Source: an uncultured Acidimicrobiales bacterium
GTDB lineage: Bacteria; Actinomycetota; Acidimicrobiia; Acidimicrobiales; SZUA-35
DNA length: 18,689 bases
Assembly (NCBI GenBank): GCA_938028175.1
Contig: CALJAE010000168.1
Location: forward strand, 1 to 18,689
Direction of reading: 5' to 3'
Shown piece after piece: positions 13,378 to 18,689 of the stretch (its first letter is position 1; every line of letters starts with the position of its first letter). The translations under genes and the position numbers were made by a program. The notes below the pieces were generated by a model. That model had not been told where the DNA came from and did no database searches. It saw nothing but the letters and a program-made list of their open reading frames with translations.

Positions 13378-14331
13378 ATGAACTCTTTAATTGCAAGTAT
13401 TCCAAGCCCTAGCTCTCCAAGTCTGATTGAGTTCGGATCGGTTGATGTCAGGTACTACGGATTATTGATCGGGCTTGGTGTCTTGGCCGCTGTATACATG
13501 GCTGGCAAACGCTGGAATACGGGCGACCCTAAACGGTCGATGGATGATGCTTCATACATCGCAGTGTGGGCTGTCGTCGGCGGCTTTATTGGAGCCAAGG
13601 CCTATCACGTTCTAACCTCGATTCCTGAGAAGGGTTTCGTCGACCTATTCTTATTGTGGGAGCCTGGCCTTGGTATCCCTGGTGGGCTACTTGGCGGGTT
13701 CCTTGCCGGCTGGTATGCCTCACGTCGAAAAGGCATAGACATCGAGCGCTTTATGCATGCAGCTATTCCCGGTATCCCTATTGCTCAGGCTTTAGGTCGA
13801 GTCGGCAACTATTTCAACCAAGAGTTGTTCGGTCGACCAACCGATCTACCTTGGGCGCTTGAAATTGATCAGCAGGTTCGTGAACAGTTGGCGCTAAGGG
13901 CTCCAGAGTTCGAACAATTCGTAGATTCAGAAACTTTTCATCCAACCTTTGCATACGAAGCTCTACTAAACCTTGTGTTAGCAGGCTTACTGCTATTGCT
14001 CGATCGTATGGGGCTGGTAAAGCGCCGGATGATGTTGCCGCTTTATATTGCCGGTTACGGGGCAATCAGGTTATTCGTTGAGACATTCAGAGCTGATGAA
14101 GCAGCCGTGTTGTTTGGCGTTCGATTTAATGGTTTGCTTGCAGCTGTTGCTGTAGTGGTTGGTCTAGCACTGGCATTCTGGGCTTACAAGACAGCTCCAA
14201 AATCAGAAGAACCTAAAGCCACCATCAATCTGAAAGAAGAAGAAGACACTTCAAAGTCTGGTAAAGCTCAGGCTCCAAGGCCAAAGAAGCAGGCGCCACG
14301 ATCTAAAGGCAAGCGAAGAACAAAGTCTTAG
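13378..14331 (+). CDS. lgt: Prolipoprotein diacylglyceryl transferase
   Basis: This is a 317-residue polytopic inner-membrane enzyme that attaches diacylglycerol to the lipobox cysteine of prolipoproteins. The Lgt signature GRVGNYFNQELFGRPT lies at 140-155, with N144 and E149 conserved. Y27 in RYYGLL, and R231 and E235 in RLFVETFR, match other important positions. The GIPGGLLGG segment (99-107) has proline where proteobacterial Lgt has a histidine (H103 in E. coli); non-histidine residues at this place are common in actinomycetes. Residues 263-317 form a long Lys/Glu/Ser-rich cytoplasmic tail of the kind seen in actinobacterial Lgt. ATG 13378 has GAGG five bases upstream; the frame is also open from a TTG at 13357. 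The predicted lipoprotein at 4344-5303 is one likely substrate. Confidence 0.95.
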   Translation: MNSLIASIPSPSSPSLIEFGSVDVRYYGLLIGLGVLAAVYMAGKRWNTGDPKRSMDDASYIAVWAVVGGFIGAKAYHVLTSIPEKGFVDLFLLWEPGLGIPGGLLGGFLAGWYASRRKGIDIERFMHAAIPGIPIAQALGRVGNYFNQELFGRPTDLPWALEIDQQVREQLALRAPEFEQFVDSETFHPTFAYEALLNLVLAGLLLLLDRMGLVKRRMMLPLYIAGYGAIRLFVETFRADEAAVLFGVRFNGLLAAVAVVVGLALAFWAYKTAPKSEEPKATINLKEEEDTSKSGKAQAPRPKKQAPRSKGKRRTKS

Positions 14332-14333
14332 CT

Positions 14334-15143
14334 CTAAATGTAGTCGAGTACTGCTTGTGAGAACTGTGGCCACGCAGTCTTTGCCCATGGCCCAAAGTCT
14401 TTGTTGCTTAAGGCAACACAACATGCATCTGCCAGGGGATCAACCCACAGGAATGTTCCGGCTTGGCCGAAATGTCCGAAACTCTGTGGTGAGTTTCCAG
14501 TTGCCATCCAGTGCTGTGACTTGGTGCCTTTGATCTCGAACCCAAGACCCCAAGGGTTAGGTGCCTGGAATCCGAATCCTGGCAGTATCCCGTCTATCCC
14601 AGGGAGGTGAGGAGATGTTGCTTTACGCAATGTCTCGGCTGTAATTAAGGTTGGCCGCAGAAGTTCTGTACCAACTACCAAGAGTTCGGCCACACAACTT
14701 CTGGATTCTCGGGCGACTGAACCATAAATTTCAGTTCTGGTGAGACCTAGTGGTTCGGCAACCGCTTCTCTAAAGTAGTCAGCGGGTTCCATTGCTGTGC
14801 TGCGCTTTAGGAGGGAACCGATAATTTCGAAACCGTAGTTTGAGTACGAACGTTTCACCTTTGGTTTTGCTTTGATTCCATCTTGTTTCTCCATGCCGAA
14901 ACCAGCTGAGTGGGCTAGAAGATCACTCAAGGTGTAACCACTCGAATCTAGAGGGTCTTTCAGTGACAGGCTGCCTTCCTCGTAGGCCACGAGCACTGCT
15001 ACCGAGAATAGAAGCTTGGTTATGCTTGCTAGCTCAAAAACTTGGTAGGGGTCGTCTGACGTCGCTTGAGCACCGTTCGAAGTTGCCCAGCCAGCCTGGT
15101 TGTTGCTAGCGGGCCAATCGATGAGTTGCGACAGGGGATCCAT
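14334..15143 (-). CDS. Serine hydrolase of the beta-lactamase (class C/esterase) family
   Basis: This is a 269-residue protein of the Beta-lactamase/transpeptidase-like fold. The S40-I-T-K43 in ELASITKLLF provides nucleophile and general base. Y100-S-N102 in RSYSNYGFEIIG is the second motif, and H224-F-G226 in SFGHFGQAGT takes the place of the KTG box, as in family VIII esterases and D-aminopeptidase-like members. No signal peptide or membrane anchor is visible, so it is probably cytoplasmic and unlikely to be a true beta-lactamase. It is shorter than the usual 350-400 residues, lacking much of the N-terminal strand region. It is convergent with lgt (two bases between stops) and divergent from the helicase gene across 59 bp. 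Substrate unknown. Confidence 0.82.
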   Translation of the reverse strand: MDPLSQLIDWPASNNQAGWATSNGAQATSDDPYQVFELASITKLLFSVAVLVAYEEGSLSLKDPLDSSGYTLSDLLAHSAGFGMEKQDGIKAKPKVKRSYSNYGFEIIGSLLKRSTAMEPADYFREAVAEPLGLTRTEIYGSVARESRSCVAELLVVGTELLRPTLITAETLRKATSPHLPGIDGILPGFGFQAPNPWGLGFEIKGTKSQHWMATGNSPQSFGHFGQAGTFLWVDPLADACCVALSNKDFGPWAKTAWPQFSQAVLDYI

Positions 15144-15202
15144 GATTTTGATAAGCCTAGAGCCGAGAGTCGCCTGACTGCTATAGGGTAGGAGAAACAG
15201 TT

Positions 15203-16348
15203 ATGGAAAAAACATTCGGCGACCTAGGTGTAGCCACCCCAATAGTAGAAGCACTAGCTGCAAGAGGCGTTGAATATCCGTTCGCTATACAACAGTTAAC
15301 ACTTGAAGATTCATTAGCAGGCAAAGACGTTTGTGGAAAAGCCGAGACTGGTTCTGGAAAGACCCTTGCCTTTGGCGTTCCAGCAGTCCAAAAGATTGCA
15401 GCGCAGAATAGCGAGAGCATCGGAGGCCTCATACTTGTGCCAACCAGGGAGCTAGCAACCCAGGTTCACGAGCAGTTAGAGGATCTATGTAATGCCATGG
15501 ACATAAAGTCTGTCTGTGTTTACGGCGGGGCAAATATCGAGAAGCAGATCGACAAACTTAATGCCAAGGCCGATCTGCTGGTAGCGACCCCGGGTCGTCT
15601 GATCGACTTGCTTGAACGCGAAGCACTTTCGCTTGCCGACATCTCAATTGTCATTCTTGATGAAGCTGACCGTATGGCAGACATGGGGTTTATGCCGCAG
15701 GTTGAATGGCTGCTTAGAAAGGTCGAATCGGATCATCAAACACTTTTGTTTTCAGCAACCCTAGATGGTGCTGTTGATATTTTGGTCAACCGCTATCAGA
15801 CTGATCCTGTCTTCCATGAGGTCGTCTCCGAAGAACCGACAGTCGAAGGCATGACGCATCATTTCTATGCTGTCCACGAAATGGACAAAGCTAAAGTCAT
15901 AGCTGCGATTGTTGAGCCAGCTGCGAGATCTATTGTCTTCTGTAACACGAAGCGCAATTGTGATCGACTGACTAAAGAGCTCGAGAACTTAGATGTAGAA
16001 GCTGTCACTATCCATGGAGACTTACGTCAGCGTCATCGTGAAACAGCTATCAAGAAAATTTCTGAAGGTACGGCCAAAGTTATGGTTGCTACAGATGTTG
16101 CAGCTCGAGGCATTCACGTTGACGATGTGCAGTTGGTGGTTCATTTTGATCCGCCTGAAGATCATAAAACCTACCTGCACCGTTCTGGTCGAACAGCTCG
16201 AGCAGGACACACTGGGGTCGTGGTGACTCTCAGCCTCTGGGACGAAGAGCTTACGACAAAGAGACTGCAGAAACGCCTGAACCTAGAACAAGACATTAAG
16301 AAGGTCTTTTCGAATAACCCTGAGCTTGGTTCCCTAGTAGCCGACTAG
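15203..16348 (+). CDS. DEAD-box ATP-dependent RNA helicase
   Basis: This is a 381-residue protein holding only the two RecA-like helicase domains, with no long C-terminal RNA-binding tail. The Q motif is at 24-31 (EYPFAIQQ) and motif I is AETGSGKT (47-54). Ia is PTRELA (80-85), Ib TPGR (119-122), II DEAD (153-156) and III SAT (184-186). V is ATDVAARG (296-303), and VI is HRSGRTARAG (326-335). All ATPase and RNA-contact motifs are intact. It would unwind or remodel RNA in ribosome assembly, RNA decay or cold adaptation. ATG 15203 is preceded by TAGGAG. A DNA methyltransferase gene begins one base after its stop codon, so the two are likely co-transcribed. It is RhlE-like in its minimal form; a specific symbol is not justified. 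Confidence 0.93.
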   Translation: MEKTFGDLGVATPIVEALAARGVEYPFAIQQLTLEDSLAGKDVCGKAETGSGKTLAFGVPAVQKIAAQNSESIGGLILVPTRELATQVHEQLEDLCNAMDIKSVCVYGGANIEKQIDKLNAKADLLVATPGRLIDLLEREALSLADISIVILDEADRMADMGFMPQVEWLLRKVESDHQTLLFSATLDGAVDILVNRYQTDPVFHEVVSEEPTVEGMTHHFYAVHEMDKAKVIAAIVEPAARSIVFCNTKRNCDRLTKELENLDVEAVTIHGDLRQRHRETAIKKISEGTAKVMVATDVAARGIHVDDVQLVVHFDPPEDHKTYLHRSGRTARAGHTGVVVTLSLWDEELTTKRLQKRLNLEQDIKKVFSNNPELGSLVAD

Positions 16349-16349
16349 C

Positions 16350-17876
16350 GTGATGGATCCTTACAAGGTCGGAGAGAATCACGAGCTTATTGAGGACAAA
16401 GTAAAACGCACAGAGCGTGGAGCCTGGTATACGCCCCGTCAGTTGGTTAAGCAGCTCATGCGAATGCTCTGGGATCACATCGATGTGAACGAACAGATCT
16501 TCGTGGATCCAACCTGCGGCGGTGGAGCTTTCTTACTGGCAGCTGCTGATCAGCTCGTGGCGAATGGGGTCGACTCAGCAGATGCATTGAATCGTCTTCA
16601 TGGACTTGATATCGATCAAGGGGCAGTTGAGGCTTGTCGTGAGGCGCTCAGGCTGTGGGCTAAAGAGAATGACTGCTATAAGGGTTCAATTGAGGCGAAG
16701 CTTGAGCAACGGATTGTTAAAGGGGATGCCTTAAAGGGTTTCCCAAAGACGTGGAGTCCCAGTCGAATCTACGTTGGTAACCCACCATTTGGTAGCCCCC
16801 TAAAGTCAAACTCTTCTGAGGTGGCGGACGAGTTTCGAAAGAACCGTAAAGAAGTCTTTGGGCCATATGCAGATCGATCGAGTCTTCACTTTGCAAACTG
16901 TCTAGAAAACTCAGATGACACTTCGACTGTTTTCATGGTGATGCCTTTATCAGTCGTGGCAACTAAACACCTCGAACGTTTTAGAGGCCTTGTAGAAATC
17001 TATAACTTCAATGCGCTTTGGGTTGCCGATACCTTTTTGTTCGATGCTTCTATAAAGACGTGCGCGGTTCTCGTCGGAGGTAGTGCATCAGGTGATGGAG
17101 GAGTAAGATCTGTTGCTTTATATTCGGGAGCCGAAGTTAGATCTGAACCAGTCTCACAAAGTAGTAGTTGGTCAGAGCTTGCCGCTGATGCGCTCGGTGT
17201 ACCCAAAGTTAACAGTGTTGGGACCTCAAACTTCGAAGGTCTGGTGGAAGCCACGGCAGGCTTCAGAGACGAGTACTACGGTTTAGCAGAGGTCTGTGTC
17301 GAGAATCGGTCAACAACAGGCAGCACCGTTCGTTTAGCAACTACCGGCATGCTTGGGCTGCTGGATTGTAGTTGGGGGGAGAAAGAGGCCCGATTTGCGA
17401 AGAAGAGGTTTAGCCAGCCTGTGGTTCCAAAAAATGTTGACGATGCGAAGATCCAGAGCTGGATTGAGCGACAGCTTGCACCCAAAGTGTTGGTTCCTAC
17501 ACAGGCAAAGGTATTCAAGCCTTTTGTAGACCTAGATTCAGCTTATGTCGCTACGACACCAATCTTGGTAGTCACTGGCGGCGACCTATTGGGCTTTGTC
17601 GCTGCTCTGTTTTCGCCAGTCGTAAATCTTTTGGCATTTAGGAGAAACTACGGAGCAGGTTTGTCGAGCACCGCAATCAAACTTCGTGCGACAGATCTAC
17701 TTAAACTTCCACAACCAATTGAACAACAGCTTTGGAACCAAGGCCGAGAGATGGTCGCAGAATTGGTACAGGGTACTCCAAATCAGTCTGACCTTGTGGA
17801 TCTTGCAAGTCTCATGAATCGGGCGTACCGGGGTGACAAAGAGCTATTGGACTGGTGGGTCGATAGAGCTTTTTAG
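16350..17876 (+). CDS. N6-adenine DNA methyltransferase (orphan, TaqI/Eco57I-like)
   Basis: This is a 508-residue protein with class gamma N6-adenine methyltransferase motifs in order. GAWYTPRQLVKQLM (24-37) comes first, the usual lead-in. SAM-binding motif I is DPTCGGGAFL (53-62), GLDID lies at 85-89 and GDAL at 125-128. The catalytic NPPFG lies at 144-148. Residues 250-500 form a separate domain that probably recognises the DNA target. It ends with FSPVVNLLAFRR and LRATDLLKLPQP, a pattern common at the C-terminus of TaqI-like and type IIG enzymes. No nuclease motif or restriction gene is adjacent, so this is probably an orphan methylase. The start is GTG 16350 or ATG 16353, directly after the helicase stop; neither has a clear ribosome-binding site. 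A nucleic-acid target other than DNA is less likely. Confidence 0.82.
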   Translation: MMDPYKVGENHELIEDKVKRTERGAWYTPRQLVKQLMRMLWDHIDVNEQIFVDPTCGGGAFLLAAADQLVANGVDSADALNRLHGLDIDQGAVEACREALRLWAKENDCYKGSIEAKLEQRIVKGDALKGFPKTWSPSRIYVGNPPFGSPLKSNSSEVADEFRKNRKEVFGPYADRSSLHFANCLENSDDTSTVFMVMPLSVVATKHLERFRGLVEIYNFNALWVADTFLFDASIKTCAVLVGGSASGDGGVRSVALYSGAEVRSEPVSQSSSWSELAADALGVPKVNSVGTSNFEGLVEATAGFRDEYYGLAEVCVENRSTTGSTVRLATTGMLGLLDCSWGEKEARFAKKRFSQPVVPKNVDDAKIQSWIERQLAPKVLVPTQAKVFKPFVDLDSAYVATTPILVVTGGDLLGFVAALFSPVVNLLAFRRNYGAGLSSTAIKLRATDLLKLPQPIEQQLWNQGREMVAELVQGTPNQSDLVDLASLMNRAYRGDKELLDWWVDRAF

Positions 17877-18224
17877 GTGGCTGCGCCGACGTGCCCGAAC
17901 TTTACGATAAATTATGAGTCAGTGGTTTCCGTGATTGCACAAGCAGCCAATGATGATGCTCAGCTATTAGCCCTAGTTATTGGGCTTTTCGTGATAGCCG
18001 TTTTGATGATTGGCCTAACAATTTGGTACTGGCGATACACAGATCCAAAAAAGTACATCAAGACCCGACCTGTTCAGGAGTCCGGAGAAGTGCGGAACCC
18101 GCGGGCAAGTCTTCTGCCTGAAGAACCAGATAGTCGGTTTACCCCAGTGATAGATCTTGATACAGAGACACGCCTTCATAATGGGCTGCAGCGTCCCGCC
18201 GATATTGAAAGTAGTGGCCAATGA
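17877..18224 (+). CDS. Single-span membrane protein, unknown
   Basis: A 115-residue protein started at GTG 17877, which follows the methyltransferase stop with no gap, so translation is probably coupled. Residues 28-51 (LLALVIGLFVIAVLMIGLTI) form one membrane span. The N-terminal 25 residues are likely outside and the 65-residue polar tail (WYWRYTDPKKYIKTRPV onward) inside. No domain is recognised. The gene overlaps the following small gene by four bases (ATGA). Placement between a DNA methylase and a small conserved-looking protein does not reveal its role. Confidence 0.65.
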   Translation: MAAPTCPNFTINYESVVSVIAQAANDDAQLLALVIGLFVIAVLMIGLTIWYWRYTDPKKYIKTRPVQESGEVRNPRASLLPEEPDSRFTPVIDLDTETRLHNGLQRPADIESSGQ

Positions 18225-18445
18225 CAGCTGATTTCGACCCGCAGGCAATGATCGAACGTTTCCGCAATCGAGCAGCGGCAGTCAAGAAGAGGAATTTGCC
18301 GCCAGTCGGGGGAGATGAGAGGCAAGCCTTTATCGAGCAGGCTGAGGCTGACTTTATGGATTTCGCCATAATTGGGGACGCCACTGCTGAGATGGATGGC
18401 AACACACTGACTTTGAAGATTAATTTCGGCGCCAATGCCGAATAG
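18221..18445 (+). CDS. Small conserved-looking protein, unknown
   Basis: A 74-residue soluble protein. ATG 18221 overlaps the upstream stop as ATGA, the classic coupling arrangement. Residues 6-30 form a basic amphipathic helix (DPQAMIERFRNRAAAVKKR), followed by PPVGGDERQAFIEQAEADF, and a short beta-like end (ATAEMDGNTLTLKINF). The sequence has the compact, charged look of a conserved actinobacterial hypothetical protein, but I cannot name a family. It is the last gene of the helicase-to-small-protein run, 33 bp before tRNA-Gly. Confidence 0.65.
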   Translation: MTADFDPQAMIERFRNRAAAVKKRNLPPVGGDERQAFIEQAEADFMDFAIIGDATAEMDGNTLTLKINFGANAE

Positions 18446-18478
18446 CTAACTCTTCTAGGTATCCTGAGGTTCGCTTGT

Positions 18479-18555
18479 GCGGATGTAGCTCAGCTGGCTA
18501 GAGCGTCACCTTGCCAAGGTGAAGGTCGCGAGTTCGAATCTCGTCATCCGCTCCA
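18479..18555 (+). tRNA. tRNA-Gly (anticodon GCC)
   Basis: The acceptor GCGGATG (18479-18485) pairs with CATCCGC (18545-18551), with discriminator T and an encoded CCA at 18553-18555. The D arm is GCTCAGCTGGCTAGAGC. The anticodon stem TCACC/GGTGA encloses TTGCCAA, giving GCC at 18513-18515. The T arm GCGAGTTCGAATCTCGT is standard. Confidence 0.96.
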
Positions 18556-18584
18556 AGTAATCTTTTCTCTATCGAGAGGCTTAC

Positions 18585-18689
18585 ATGTTCAACGGGGCAT
18601 TTAGCGGCAAGAAAGTTCTTGTAACAGGTCACACAGGCTTCAAGGGCAGCTGGCTATGTTTGTGGCTCAACTCCCTGGGAGCTGAGGTC
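18585..18689 (+). CDS. rfbG: CDP-glucose 4,6-dehydratase, N-terminal part (runs off right edge)
   Basis: ATG 18585 is preceded by GAGAGG five bases upstream, and 35 codons are visible before the edge. The NAD-binding start KVLVTGHTGFKGSWLCLWL is the characteristic opening of CDP-glucose 4,6-dehydratases, where TGHTGFKGSW distinguishes them from dTDP- and GDP-sugar dehydratases (TGxxGFIG). The enzyme makes CDP-4-keto-6-deoxyglucose for 3,6-dideoxyhexoses and related surface sugars. It is likely the first gene of a surface-sugar cluster that continues beyond the window. The ATG lies 30 bp after tRNA-Gly. Confidence 0.85.
   Translation, partial: MFNGAFSGKKVLVTGHTGFKGSWLCLWLNSLGAEV

Noticed and set aside
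14334..15143. Antibiotic-resistance beta-lactamase
   Set aside because: It has no signal peptide, has HFG in place of the KTG box, and is short. These fit an esterase or peptidase-like member of the fold better.

Overview
The window reads as ordinary chromosome from a moderate-GC actinomycete, most plausibly a free-living, perhaps marine, member of the Acidimicrobiia. The lineage call is inference. It rests on a DUF3039 protein, a CarD-type RNA polymerase regulator, a DUF2510-RDD membrane protein and an actinobacterial-looking Lgt. Base composition looks just under 50% GC by eye; I did not calculate it. There is no CRISPR array, transposase, integrase or rRNA. Two tRNA genes are present: Leu(TAA) without an encoded CCA, and Gly(GCC) with one.

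Left part (1-5303). A minus-strand coiled-coil gene runs off the left edge. Next to it is a large minus-strand DUF2779 nuclease-like protein. A plus-strand pair follows, encoding a DUF533/TerB-like protein and a HopJ-family protein. Then come tRNA-Leu, a probable Fe(II)/2-oxoglutarate oxygenase, and a minus-strand SGNH-hydrolase lipoprotein.

Middle (5304-10870). An acyltransferase-3 gene diverges from the SGNH gene across an 80-bp gap that holds an inverted repeat. Then comes the most unusual locus: a small cupin gene lies between two copies of an 88-bp leader. The second copy contains the ribosome-binding site and first codons of a Bax-inhibitor-1-like membrane protein, and the first copy is placed just before the cupin. 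The Bax-inhibitor gene overlaps a peroxiredoxin gene. After these are a membrane-anchored coiled-coil protein, uracil-DNA glycosylase (minus), a Thr-rich membrane protein (minus), 5-formyltetrahydrofolate cyclo-ligase and DUF3039.

Right part (10849-18689). galE (minus) overlaps DUF3039 tail to tail. Then come the DUF2510-RDD gene with a small overlapping membrane gene, carD, lgt, and a minus-strand serine hydrolase of the beta-lactamase fold. A tight plus-strand run follows: DEAD-box helicase, N6-adenine methyltransferase, a one-span membrane protein and a 74-residue conserved-looking protein. tRNA-Gly and the 5' end of a CDP-glucose 4,6-dehydratase gene (off the right edge) close the window.

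Most of the content is housekeeping: DNA repair, folate, lipoprotein maturation, transcription, and nucleotide-sugar and envelope work. Genes are closely packed. Several are joined by 1-8 bp overlaps (Bax inhibitor/peroxiredoxin, RDD/small TM, TM/74-residue protein) and others are almost abutting. No gene-free stretch exceeds about 150 bp. I saw no convincing Rho-independent terminator.
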